Numbered from the stretch's first letter, positions 7,004 through 14,577 are shown. The stretch is 22,099 nucleotides of DNA from Erysipelotrichaceae bacterium (GCA_900759455.1 CAAEVI010000008.1:1-22099), one strand, 5' to 3'. The notes: generated by a model from the sequence alone, not told the origin. Translations and numbers: made by a program.

Positions 7004-7920
7004 TTGATACAGGAATATTACTGGGGGTAATGACTGAGTTAAGCTGTCTGATTCTGCTTGGACTGCTGTTAACCAAGATACATTTATTGGATGAGAAGGG
7101 GAGTTCTGTATTATCTACTTTAGTTGTTCATGTATTTAACCCAGCTTTAATCATTAGTTCTGTTTTAAATGGTAGAAGTGAAAGCAATGATAATACTGTT
7201 TTGGAAGCAATTTTGTGCGGTATATTGCTGTATGCATTGCTCATACTGATTGCAGTATTAGTTTATATGCGAAGTAAGGCATCCAATGAAGAAACCTCAA
7301 TTTGCAAGATGATCATGATATTTTCCAATACAGCGTTTGTAGGTTATCCGATACTCCGTGCCCTTTATGGGGATTTTGCAGTGTTTGTTTTTTCTTTAAT
7401 GCATCTTCCGTTTAATATTTTGATATTTACTTACGGAAGAGCTCTTCTACAGCAGGGCATGCATAAAAAAATAACGATGAAAGATCTTTTGTCTATTGGT
7501 ACTGTTAGTTCAATAATCGCATTAGTCATATATTTTGGCAATATTACGCTTCCAGATCCTTGTGTTGATTTTTTTAGCGTACTTGGCGATGCATGTGTGC
7601 CTCTTAGTATGATTGTGATAGGTGCCTCACTAGCAGGTGTTTCATGGAAAGAAATTATTCGAAACAGAAGTATCAATAAAGTAGTCTTTCTTCGATTGAT
7701 CATGTTGCCGATTATTTTGGCAATGATTACATTGTTTCTTCCAATTTCACAGTTTAATCGAGAACTTCTTGTTATTTCCGGAGCACTTCCTGCAGGATCA
7801 ATGGTCGTTGTTTTTGCTAAAGAATATAAAGCAAATGATGCTTTAGCATCGGCCGGTGTGTTTTCAACAACTTTGTTGTCAGTAATTACAATCCCTTTAA
7901 TGCTAAGTTTACTTTTATAA
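7000..7920 (+). CDS. AEC (auxin efflux carrier) family permease
   Basis: A very hydrophobic 306-residue protein with about ten transmembrane segments in the arrangement of the AEC/Mem_trans family. Recognisable stretches are VFNPALIISSVL near residue 45, IFSNTAFVGYPILRALYG near 110, GDACVPLSMIVIGASLAG near 200, and GALPAGSMVVVFAKEY near 260. Family members mostly move organic anions such as malate; the substrate here is unknown. The start overlaps the EIIA stop (ATGA, 7000-7003), so the two are translationally coupled, which is not a standard PTS partnership. Export of a fermentation acid or uptake of a co-substrate are both possible. Confidence 0.85.
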   Translation: MIDTGILLGVMTELSCLILLGLLLTKIHLLDEKGSSVLSTLVVHVFNPALIISSVLNGRSESNDNTVLEAILCGILLYALLILIAVLVYMRSKASNEETSICKMIMIFSNTAFVGYPILRALYGDFAVFVFSLMHLPFNILIFTYGRALLQQGMHKKITMKDLLSIGTVSSIIALVIYFGNITLPDPCVDFFSVLGDACVPLSMIVIGASLAGVSWKEIIRNRSINKVVFLRLIMLPIILAMITLFLPISQFNRELLVISGALPAGSMVVVFAKEYKANDALASAGVFSTTLLSVITIPLMLSLLL

Positions 7921-7930
7921 GGAAAAACAA

Positions 7931-8747
7931 ATGAAAAAATATTTATTTACAGATTTAGATCGAACCTTATTATTCGATCAAAAAGATGAAACATATGATT
8001 TGAATCATGAAGATCTAAACGCGTTAAGATTAGCCGCAAATTATGATATTGAAATAATTGCAGCCAGTGGAAGAGCACAAAATGCAGCACAATTTCTTAT
8101 TAGACGCATAGGATATCCTATTGATATGATTGCATTAAATGGAGCAGAAATTTCCTGTAATGGAACAAATACTTTGTTAACAGGTCTTCCGCTGAGCGAC
8201 TATGTAAAAATAAGTGAGGATGTGAATAAGAAGTTCGCAAAAGTTGCAATAGGAACGTTGGATTATGATGGCACTTATTATTTAAAAGAACCTTATTGTA
8301 ATGAATATATTTATCGTTTAACTCGTCATCAGTTAACAGGGGCAGAGAATCCGATTCGCAGTGATATTGAGTTGAAAAATAATAGAGAAGAATGCCAGCT
8401 TCCCAAAATTTTGTTTTATGTAAAAAAGACAGAGGATCCTTTATTTTTTCTTAGTTACTTAAAAAAAAACATATGGTTCGGTTTATCACTTTCTTTTTTC
8501 GAATGATGCCATCATAGAATGTATACCAAAAGAAGTAAATAAAGCTGTAGGAATTCAAAAATATATGAAAATGCGTAATATCTATTCTCAACAATGTTGG
8601 GCTGCTGGAGACTCGGATAATGACATAGAAATGTTGAAGATGTTTAAAAACAGTTGTTGCATGGAACATGGAACAAAGTTAGCGAAAGAAGCTGCAACAT
8701 ATGTTGTAAAGAATATTACTGAAGTAATAGAAAAGATGATAAACTAA
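7931..8747 (+). pseudogene. Cof-type HAD phosphatase with frameshift at an A9 run
   Basis: The first frame (7931-8506, 191 residues) starts with the HAD nucleophile motif FTDLDRTLLF and has motif II as AASGR. It continues through a Cof-type cap and then runs into a stop shortly after nine consecutive A (8461-8469). If one A is removed, reading continues as LKKTYGSVYHFLFSNDAIIECIPKEVNK, then the acidic motif GDSDNDIEML, to a stop at 8747. The joined product would be about 271 residues, the normal Cof length, so the shift is the only damage. It may be a true null mutation, a phase-variable or slippage-rescued gene, or a sequencing error. Cof enzymes dephosphorylate sugar phosphates and cofactors, fitting the PTS context. 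AAGGAAAA precedes the ATG, 10 bases after the AEC stop. Confidence 0.88.
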
Positions 8748-8785
8748 AAATCCTTTATACAGAAATCCGTATAAGGGATTTTTTT
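8748..8785 (+). terminator. Intrinsic terminator of the EIIA-AEC-HAD operon
   Basis: AAATCCTTTATAC (8748-8760) pairs with GTATAAGGGATTT (8769-8781) with one T/G wobble over an 8-base loop, continuing into a T run to 8785. It begins directly after the HAD stop codon. An intact terminator after the second half supports the two frames being one gene. Confidence 0.85.
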
Positions 8786-8805
8786 AAATGAATTACTAAA
8801 AGTTG

Positions 8806-8814
8806 TGCTATACT
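8806..8814 (+). promoter_or_regulatory. Extended -10 promoter of the HD-domain gene
   Basis: TGCTATACT is an extended -10 element (TG-N-TATACT) ending 20 bases before the start codon at 8835. No good -35 is seen, as is common for extended -10 promoters. The same ten bases GTGCTATACT recur ahead of the chrA pair (10388-10397). Confidence 0.5.
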
Positions 8815-8834
8815 AATCAGCGAGAGAGTGATGA

Positions 8835-9380
8835 ATGTTGAAGGAAAAGACAAAACAGGAAGTTGCGGAATATCTTTGCGGATATCTGCATGATAAGAAA
8901 ATTAAGCGAATGAAAGCATATGTTCAGCATGGTGATATTTCGACATATGATCATTGCCTGCTGGTTGCTTATTACAGCTTTATATTGGCAAGAAAACTGC
9001 ATTTAAAATGCAGTGAACGGGAATTGATCCGCGGTGCTTTGCTGCATGACTATTATCTTTATGATTGGCATGAAAAAGAAAAATGGCATCGCTGGCATGG
9101 TTTTCGACACGCCAATTTTGCATTGAAAAATGCAATGCGAGATTTCGAGCTTTCAGTAAGAGAAATGGAGATCATTCAAAAGCATATGTGGCCATTGACG
9201 ATCATCCCGCCAACGTGCAGGGAGGCATGGATCGTGAATGGGGCGGATACTTTCATATCTTTGATTGAAACGATCGCGTCTAGGAGAAAATCCAGAAAAA
9301 TGAAGGAGCAGTGGATCCTTCAGCCGCTCGCAATGCTTCATGATCATTATGCGAAAACAATTGGTGTGGAGACAAAATAA
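8835..9380 (+). CDS. HD-domain metal-dependent phosphohydrolase, function unknown
   Basis: The 181-residue cytoplasmic protein fits the HD superfamily, whose members use paired metals to cleave phosphate esters of nucleotides or other substrates. Metal-ligand candidates are H40 (STYDHCLLVAYYS), the H71-D72 pair (GALLHDYYLYDWH), H92 (FRHANFAL), H117 (QKHMWPL) and D138 (VNGADTF). The segment after the HD is rich in H and W (H79, H85, H88). No partner domain such as GGDEF or RelA is present. It stands alone between two terminators. The ribosome site is weak (GAGAG at about 8822-8826); an overlapping ATG at 8831 is in another frame and gives no HD protein. The substrate cannot be named. Confidence 0.85.
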   Translation: MLKEKTKQEVAEYLCGYLHDKKIKRMKAYVQHGDISTYDHCLLVAYYSFILARKLHLKCSERELIRGALLHDYYLYDWHEKEKWHRWHGFRHANFALKNAMRDFELSVREMEIIQKHMWPLTIIPPTCREAWIVNGADTFISLIETIASRRKSRKMKEQWILQPLAMLHDHYAKTIGVETK

Positions 9381-9406
9381 AACAAACCGATCTGGTTTGT
9401 TTTTTT
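9380..9406. terminator. Bidirectional terminator between the HD gene and lysR
   Basis: AACAAACC (9381-9388) and GGTTTGTT (9394-9401) form a perfect stem over a GATCT loop, with a T run after it on the plus strand. On the minus strand the stem is followed by TTTTATTTT. It overlaps the end of the HD gene stop and can also end the convergent lysR transcript. Confidence 0.85.
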
Positions 9407-9437
9407 AGTATGGATGGGAGTAATCAGAAATCATATT

Positions 9438-10319
9438 TTATGCTTTTTGACTGCGGCAAAGTTCGATAAATGATCTTGCGGCTGCGGTCAGAAATTTTTT
9501 CTGATGATAAATGATATTAAATTTTCGTTTGAATTCCAGCCCTTTGACCGTGACAGCAATGACCTGACCTTGCTGGATTGCATCAGCAATCATTCTGTGC
9601 GGAAGAATAGAGATGCCGATCCCGCTGATGACAGCATTGACTAAAGCGGTTGTACTGACAGCTTCCCAGATTGGTTCAATCGAAAAGCCGGCAGCAGCTA
9701 TTGTATTTTCAAATGTTTCTCTCGTTCCGCTTCCATGTTCTCTCAGCAGGAAATTTTGCTGGCAGAACTCGTGAATGCTGATCTCCTGTCCGGGCTGGAA
9801 CTGTCCGTTTGCCGGACAAATGACAGTAAGATGATCTTCCATATATTCTTCGCAAATGAATGAAGGATTGTGTGAAGATCCCTCAATCAAAGCAAAATCA
9901 AGTTCATTATTTAAGATCATTTGTTCTAGCTGTTTCGAAGGTGCAATCTGAGCTTTTACTCTTGTTCCCGGATAACGGGACTGAAAAGAGTTTACATAAG
10001 CGGGAAGAAACTGTGAACCGATCGTTATGCTTGATCCGACTCGAATTGTTCCGGCTAAGTCCCAGTTTTTCATGCTGTTGTCCATTTCATCAAATAAGGC
10101 AATGATGTGCGAGGAATACTCATAAAACCGAAGTCCCGCAGGAGTAATTTTCAGTCTGTTGCCTATTCTGTCAAACAAGGCAACGCCGTAGTACTGTTCC
10201 AGTTCTTTAACAGCCAGACTTACTGCCGGCTGTGTCATATGCATGCTTGCGGCTGTTTTGGTAGTGTTAAAATTATTTTCATATAAAGAAACGAATATTT
10301 TTAAATGGCGGAATGTCAT
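9438..10319 (-). CDS. LysR-family transcriptional regulator
   Basis: A 293-residue LysR protein of standard length. The winged HTH is at residues about 1-60 (TAASMHMTQPAVSLAVKELEQ, then GVALFDRIGNRLKITPAG), and the periplasmic-binding-like effector domain runs from about 90 (GTIRVGSSITIGSQFLP). The LRGSGTRE-like REHGSGTRETFE and SGIGISILP are typical of the CysL/YwfK-like subgroup. SD AGGAG (minus strand, 10326-10330) fixes the start. It is divergent from the chrA pair and probably controls it, responding to an unknown small molecule or oxyanion. That link is inferred from position only. Confidence 0.92.
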   Translation of the reverse strand: MTFRHLKIFVSLYENNFNTTKTAASMHMTQPAVSLAVKELEQYYGVALFDRIGNRLKITPAGLRFYEYSSHIIALFDEMDNSMKNWDLAGTIRVGSSITIGSQFLPAYVNSFQSRYPGTRVKAQIAPSKQLEQMILNNELDFALIEGSSHNPSFICEEYMEDHLTVICPANGQFQPGQEISIHEFCQQNFLLREHGSGTRETFENTIAAAGFSIEPIWEAVSTTALVNAVISGIGISILPHRMIADAIQQGQVIAVTVKGLEFKRKFNIIYHQKKFLTAAARSFIELCRSQKA

Positions 10320-10333
10320 AAGATTCTCCTATA

Positions 10334-10347
10334 AATAATTACTTATT
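10334..10347. promoter_or_regulatory. Candidate LysR binding dyad
   Basis: AATAA (10334-10338) and TTATT (10343-10347) form a dyad with a TTAC centre. Its centre lies about 63 bases upstream of the expected chrA transcription start, the usual place of the LysR recognition site, and inside the lysR leader. The DNA here is very AT-rich, so chance is a real alternative. Confidence 0.35.
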
Positions 10348-10358
10348 ATTTCAATAAA

Positions 10359-10387
10359 ATTATATTATTTTATATATAATATCTCAA
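10359..10387 (-). promoter_or_regulatory. lysR promoter
   Basis: On the minus strand TTGAGA (10382-10387) and a perfect TATAAT (10359-10364) are separated by 17 bases. The start would be near 10352, giving a leader of about 33 bases. It overlaps the divergent chrA promoter. Confidence 0.6.
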
Positions 10388-10397
10388 GTGCTATACT
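10369..10397 (+). promoter_or_regulatory. chrA promoter (extended -10)
   Basis: TGCTATACT (10389-10397) is an extended -10; TTTATA (10369-10374) lies 17 bases upstream of the hexamer as a weak -35. It interlocks with the lysR promoter, so the two units can be controlled by one bound protein. Confidence 0.55.
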
Positions 10398-10423
10398 GAC
10401 ACAGGAGAAAGAGGGGATATTCA

Positions 10424-10987
10424 TTGAATATATATAGAAAATTGTTTGCTTCTACTTTTAAGTTAAGCGCATGCACATTTGGTGGAGGATTTGTCATTAT
10501 ACCGCTTATGCGTAAAAAATTCGTAGAAGAGCTGCATTGGATCGAAGAAGAGGAAATGATGGATCTAACAGCTATTGCACAGTCTTCTCCGGGGGCAATA
10601 GCAGTGAATGCGTCAATCCTTGTCGGATATCATGTTGCCGGAATCAAAGGGGCATTAACGACAGTGATAGGCACTATTCTGCCTCCTTTGATCATCATTT
10701 CTATAATATCCATGTTTTATGCAGCATTTCGCGATAACATCTATGTAAGCATGGCAATGACAGGCATGCTGGCAGGCGTTGCGGCGGTTATATGTGATGT
10801 GGTTTTTACAATGGGGAAAGAAGTGTTAAGCAAAAAAAAGATTCTTCCTTTACTGGTTTTATGTGCTTCCTTCATAGCTGTCTATTTTATGGATATTAAT
10901 ATTATTTTGGTAATTCTTGTATGTGGCGCAATAGGAGCACTGAATGTTGTTTACGAAGGAAAAAAGAGCAAAGGAGAGCAGCTATGA
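10424..10987 (+). CDS. chrA: Chromate/anion transporter ChrA, half-size subunit 1 (TTG start)
   Basis: Half-size CHR-family membrane protein of 187 residues. Family signatures are near the N-terminus: CTFGGGFVIIPLM (about 18-30) and SPGAIAVNASILVGYH (about 62-77), followed by hydrophobic segments. Short CHR proteins act as pairs, and the partner gene follows with an ATGA overlap. The start is a TTG at 10424 with GAGGGG at 10411-10416 seven bases before it. No in-frame ATG is available until about residue 30, which would remove the conserved FGGG region. Paired CHR proteins are linked to chromate efflux, but the natural substrate of many is unknown. Confidence 0.9.
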   Translation: MNIYRKLFASTFKLSACTFGGGFVIIPLMRKKFVEELHWIEEEEMMDLTAIAQSSPGAIAVNASILVGYHVAGIKGALTTVIGTILPPLIIISIISMFYAAFRDNIYVSMAMTGMLAGVAAVICDVVFTMGKEVLSKKKILPLLVLCASFIAVYFMDINIILVILVCGAIGALNVVYEGKKSKGEQL

Positions 10988-11547
10988 TTTATCTGGAACT
11001 ATTATGGAGTTTTTTTCAGATCGGATTGTTCAGCATTGGCGGAGGATATGCGGCAATGCCGCTGATCCAGAATCAGGTGGTGGATGTTCATTCCTGGCTT
11101 ACAATGACACAGTTTGCGGATATCATGACGATTGCGGAAATGACGCCTGGACCTATTGCCATTAACTCAGCCACTTTTGTTGGCATTCAGACAGCCGGTA
11201 TTCCGGGTGCCATCATTGCAACGATTGGATGTGTTTTGCCATCCTGCATGATCGTCATGACACTTGCGTACATTTATTATCGTTTTCGCGGTTTGAATAT
11301 GGTACAGGGCATTTTGGCCATGCTGCGCCCTGCCGTTGTCGCAATGATCGCATCTGCCTGTCTTTCGCTGATGATATTGTCATTTTACGGGGAAAGAACA
11401 CTGCCAGAGGATCTTGCAACGATACAATGGATTCCTGTTCTTATTTTTGCGGCCGGCTTTTTTATCCTTCGCAAATGGAAAGTGAACCCGATTTATGTCA
11501 TGCTTGGTTCCGGAGCTGCCGGAGTTATCCTGTTTTCACTGCTGTAA
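10984..11547 (+). CDS. chrA: Chromate/anion transporter ChrA, half-size subunit 2
   Basis: The second half-size CHR protein is also exactly 187 residues when started at the ATG at 10984. That start overlaps the previous stop (ATGA) and is preceded by AAGGAGAG (10971-10978). It shows LFSIGGGYAAMPLIQ (about 17-31) and TPGPIAINSATFVGIQ (about 57-72), then about five hydrophobic segments. Equal length and matching motifs indicate an ancient duplication and a probable heterodimer. An upstream in-frame ATG at 10921 lies inside subunit 1 and is unlikely to be used. Confidence 0.92.
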   Translation: MIYLELLWSFFQIGLFSIGGGYAAMPLIQNQVVDVHSWLTMTQFADIMTIAEMTPGPIAINSATFVGIQTAGIPGAIIATIGCVLPSCMIVMTLAYIYYRFRGLNMVQGILAMLRPAVVAMIASACLSLMILSFYGERTLPEDLATIQWIPVLIFAAGFFILRKWKVNPIYVMLGSGAAGVILFSLL

Positions 11548-11583
11548 CAGCTCAAAGAAACAATAGCAATGATTTAATATAAC

Positions 11584-11623
11584 AAAAAATCCATTGTATG
11601 ATAAAAAGAACAATGGATTTTTT
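11584..11623. terminator. Bidirectional terminator between chrA and the MATE gene
   Basis: AAAAAATCCATTGT (11584-11597) pairs with ACAATGGATTTTTT (11610-11623) over a 12-base loop. The A run on one side and T run on the other make it functional in both directions, for the chrA operon and the convergent MATE gene. Confidence 0.88.
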
Positions 11624-11649
11624 ATGTGTAATGGTAATAAGCATCTGAT

Positions 11650-13047
11650 TTATGATGCCGTAGGCAGTAAATTTTTTCTGCAGCGGCGATAGTAAATAAG
11701 ACCAACAAGATCCGCCAGTGCCCAGCCGATAGGAACCGACCACCAAATGCCCTGTAAACCGATCCACGAAACAGCTGAAAGCATGTATGCCAGAGCAACT
11801 CTTGTTCCCAGAGAAAATATTGTCAAGATAACGGATATGCCCGGGCGTCCGATGGCACGATAAAGTCCATACAGTAAAAATAATGTACCGATACCGATGT
11901 AAAAAGCTCCTTCAATACGCAGGTATTGTACTCCGACAGCAATGATTGCTGTTTCCTGAGGCTGAATAAATAAGAGCATAAGTTCTTTGGCGAAAAAACA
12001 GACAACGGCAGAAAGACAGATGGAAAAAAGACTTTCTATCCATATAGCTTTTCGAATTCCGTCGCGAATTCGCTGTTCATTCGCTGCCCCGTAATTCTGA
12101 GCAATAAAGACAGAAAACGCATTGCCGAAATCCTGTACTGGCATATAGGCAAATGCATCGATTTTGACTGCGGCAGCAAATGCAGCCATTACGACAGTTC
12201 CGTAACTGTTGACTAATCCCTGAACCATCAAAATACCGAAATTCATGATCGACTGCTGCAATGATGTCAGAAATGAAAACTGCAGGATCAGCTTGGATTC
12301 ATTTGCACGCAGATGCCAGTACTGCCGCTGCGGAAGGAGATGTGGTGCATAAATGATCGTATAAATCATGATACCGATGGCGGAAACATATTGTGAAATG
12401 ACCGTGGCTGAAGCTGCCCCGGCCACACCGAAAGGAATGATCAGGACAAATAAGATATCTAAAAAAATGTTCAACAGTGCACATACAGCAAGAAACAGCA
12501 GAGGAACTTTGGAATTACCGACAGCCCGCAGTAAAGAGGCAAAGAAATTATATACAAAAGTGGCGAAGATGCCCCAGAAAATGATCCATAAATATTCACG
12601 CATCATTGTATAAATTGTGTCGGGGATCTGTAAAAGACGAAGTATCGGGTCAATGAAAAGCAAAGCGGCAGCATTCAATACAACGGCGAATATAGCAATC
12701 AGAACGAAAGATCCGAACACATTTTCTTTCAGCCGTTTCATGTTTTTCTGACCGTGACAGATAGAGAAAAGAGAACCGCTTCCCATGCAAAGACCAAGCA
12801 GAATGGACGTTAAAAAAGTCATCAGTGAAAAGGCGGAACCGACTGCTGCCAGAGCGTCTGATCCAAGAAATCTACCGACGATCCAAGTATCGGCAATGTT
12901 GTAGCATTGCTGAAGCAGATTTCCTAAAATCATCGGCAGTGCAAACCATAACATCGTAGAAGCTATGGGTCCTTTTGTCAGATCAAGATGCTTTGCCGAA
13001 TTTATTGAATGATGCGAATCATCTTTCTTGCTTCTTTTAAACTGCAT
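11650..13047 (-). CDS. MATE-family multidrug/cation antiporter
   Basis: MATE proteins expel drugs or metabolites using a Na+ or H+ gradient. The 465-residue protein has about 12 transmembrane segments in two repeats: SAKHLDLTKGPIASTMLWFALPMILGN, NIADTWIVGRFLG and GVAGAASATVISQYVSA in the first half, and QDFGNAFSVFIAQNYGA and ISVILTIFSLGTRVALA in the second. The start at 13047 is chosen because a perfect AGGAGG (minus strand, 13055-13060) lies eight bases upstream. A longer frame would start at 13089, inside the terminator of the preceding aspartokinase gene. The substrate is unknown. Confidence 0.92.
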   Translation of the reverse strand: MQFKRSKKDDSHHSINSAKHLDLTKGPIASTMLWFALPMILGNLLQQCYNIADTWIVGRFLGSDALAAVGSAFSLMTFLTSILLGLCMGSGSLFSICHGQKNMKRLKENVFGSFVLIAIFAVVLNAAALLFIDPILRLLQIPDTIYTMMREYLWIIFWGIFATFVYNFFASLLRAVGNSKVPLLFLAVCALLNIFLDILFVLIIPFGVAGAASATVISQYVSAIGIMIYTIIYAPHLLPQRQYWHLRANESKLILQFSFLTSLQQSIMNFGILMVQGLVNSYGTVVMAAFAAAVKIDAFAYMPVQDFGNAFSVFIAQNYGAANEQRIRDGIRKAIWIESLFSICLSAVVCFFAKELMLLFIQPQETAIIAVGVQYLRIEGAFYIGIGTLFLLYGLYRAIGRPGISVILTIFSLGTRVALAYMLSAVSWIGLQGIWWSVPIGWALADLVGLIYYRRCRKNLLPTAS

Positions 13048-13074
13048 ATTCTTTCCTCCTTTTTTGTCAGCATG

Positions 13075-13101
13075 AAAAAAGAGACGCACAACTGCGTCTT
13101 T
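13075..13101 (-). terminator. Terminator between aspartokinase and the MATE gene
   Basis: AGACGCA (13082-13088) and TGCGTCT (13093-13099) form a stem over CAAC. The minus-strand T run comes from the six A at 13075-13080. It starts two bases after the aspartokinase stop, so MATE transcription must rely on readthrough or on a promoter in the short gap, where I see no clear one. Confidence 0.8.
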
Positions 13102-14310
13102 TTAAACTCCTAAATCGAAAGCATCTCCCAAAACAGCGATTGCTTTGTCACGGTCTTTTTTCTCTATTGTCAGTGAAATGGAAATTTCACTTGAAGTGAT
13201 CATATAATAGCGAATCCCGTTCTCATTTAAAGTATTGAGGACTTTGCTGGCAATACCGCTGTGAGTAGAAATACCTACACCAATCAAAGATAATTTGATG
13301 AAGCCGAGCATTCGTGAAATTGTATACTCTTCTCCCAGTTCATCGGTATGTTCCAAAATCTGGTCACTTTGTTCTTCATTACAATAGAATGAAAAGTTTA
13401 CTCTGCCGTCTTCGCTCAGCTGCTGTGAAATAGTATCCAGATTGATATTCAGACGAGCGATCATAGCGAACAGACGTCCGATGAACACACCATCCGTCGG
13501 CAGGTCATTGACCCGCATGATAGCGTAATCGTCCTTAATGCTGATTCCGGTAATCGGCATATCTTCCAGATGTTTTGTTCTTTCCATAATCCATGTCCCC
13601 CTGCTCTTGTCCTTGATCAATGCACGGCCGAGAAACAGCGGTACATTGTATTTGCTGGCAAGCTCAACACTGCGTGTTTCAAGAACACCGGCACCGAGAC
13701 AAGCCATCTGCATCATTTCGTGATAGGTAATTTCTTTTAAAAGTTTTGCTTTTGGATATAATCTGGGATCGATGGTATAAATGCCGTTTACATCAGTGAA
13801 GATATGACATTCCCATCCCAGTTTTGCGGCCAGAGCAACTGCTGTCGTATCACTGCCCCCGCGTCCCAGGGTAGTAATTTCACCATGTTCGGTAGCTCCC
13901 TGAAAGCCGGCTACGACGACAACTTTTCCTTCATCCAGATGGTGTTTTAAATTTTCAATATTGATATCCTTGATTCTGGCATGTGCATGGTGATTGCTGG
14001 TGATGAAGCCGCACTGATAACCCGTCAGTGAGATGGCCGGGATACCGAGAGCATCAATTGCCATGGCGAGAAGAGTCACTGTCTTTTGTTCGCCGGTTGA
14101 CAAAAGTGAATCCAATTCCCTCTTGTTGATATTATCAGATGAAATCTGATTTGCCAGCGCAATCAGCTGATTGGTCGTTTTCCCCATTGCGCTTGCGACA
14201 ATGATCAAACGATGTCCTTCCTCATACATTTCTTTTACATGTTGGGCAATGGCAGTAATCTGCTCGATTGTTCCTACACTTGTCCCTCCATACTTTTCTA
14301 CAATATTCAT
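13102..14310 (-). CDS. lysC: Aspartate kinase, monofunctional, with tandem ACT domains
   Basis: Aspartokinase phosphorylates aspartate, the first step towards lysine, threonine and methionine. The 402 residues comprise the kinase domain (1 to about 265) with VEKYGGTSVG at the N-terminus (K6), ASAMGKTTNQL near 40, TLGRGGSDTTA near 155 and FTDVNGIYTIDPR near 175. Two ACT regulatory domains follow, one near 275-335 (DLPTDGVFIGRLFAMIARLNIN) and one at about 340-402, ending in LISLTIE-type strands. Length and layout match Bacillus monofunctional enzymes. SD GGGGAG lies close to the ATG, and its own promoter lies upstream. No lysine riboswitch or T-box is seen in the roughly 50-base leader. Which end product inhibits it cannot be read. 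Confidence 0.93.
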   Translation of the reverse strand: MNIVEKYGGTSVGTIEQITAIAQHVKEMYEEGHRLIIVASAMGKTTNQLIALANQISSDNINKRELDSLLSTGEQKTVTLLAMAIDALGIPAISLTGYQCGFITSNHHAHARIKDINIENLKHHLDEGKVVVVAGFQGATEHGEITTLGRGGSDTTAVALAAKLGWECHIFTDVNGIYTIDPRLYPKAKLLKEITYHEMMQMACLGAGVLETRSVELASKYNVPLFLGRALIKDKSRGTWIMERTKHLEDMPITGISIKDDYAIMRVNDLPTDGVFIGRLFAMIARLNINLDTISQQLSEDGRVNFSFYCNEEQSDQILEHTDELGEEYTISRMLGFIKLSLIGVGISTHSGIASKVLNTLNENGIRYYMITSSEISISLTIEKKDRDKAIAVLGDAFDLGV

Positions 14311-14366
14311 ATAAACTCCCCTGTCATTTGTTGCAAAGCTGTTTTAAAGAGATAAAAATCGTGTTT

Positions 14367-14395
14367 ATCATACCACTATATTTTTATCATCTCAA
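14367..14395 (-). promoter_or_regulatory. Aspartokinase promoter
   Basis: On the minus strand TTGAGA (14390-14395), a 17-base spacer and TATGAT (14367-14372) preceded by TGG form a strong extended -10 promoter. Transcription would start near 14360, about 50 bases before the gene. Confidence 0.7.
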
Positions 14396-14479
14396 TAACA
14401 CTTTACATTATTAAATAATTTTTTTTATATATTTTTTAGTAAAAAATGTATGAATTCAGATAGGGTCGACCACTGAAAT

Positions 14480-14519
14480 AAAAAGTCCTGTAAAAAACAA
14501 ATCGGAGTTTACAGGACTT
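14480..14519 (-). terminator. Terminator-like hairpin in the lysC-his intergenic region, no assigned gene
   Basis: AAGTCCTGTAAA (14483-14494) and TTTACAGGACTT (14508-14519) form a perfect 12-base stem with a 13-base loop. On the minus strand the stem ends in TTTTT then ATTTC, as in a Rho-independent terminator. The 310-base gap 14311-14620 otherwise holds the aspartokinase promoter and AT-rich DNA. No gene that this hairpin could serve is evident; a short minus-strand RNA from 14520-14620 or a remnant of lost sequence are possible sources. A 63-codon frame across it resembles nothing I know. Confidence 0.5.
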
Positions 14520-14577
14520 CGTCAGCGTGATTTCAATCTCCTTTTTTGCTTTGTTATTAATATAAAGAAGAATAGAT

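Noticed and set aside
10921..10983. Longer start for the second ChrA subunit
   Set aside because: It lies wholly within the first subunit; the ATGA overlap at 10984 with AAGGAGAG gives a protein that begins at the conserved region.
13048..13089. Longer start for the MATE protein
   Set aside because: The upstream ATG lies in the terminator hairpin after aspartokinase and has no ribosome site, whereas 13047 has a perfect AGGAGG.
14311..14366. Lysine riboswitch or attenuator ahead of aspartokinase
   Set aside because: The promoter at 14367-14395 leaves only about 50 leader bases, too short for a lysine riboswitch, and no terminator stem is seen there.
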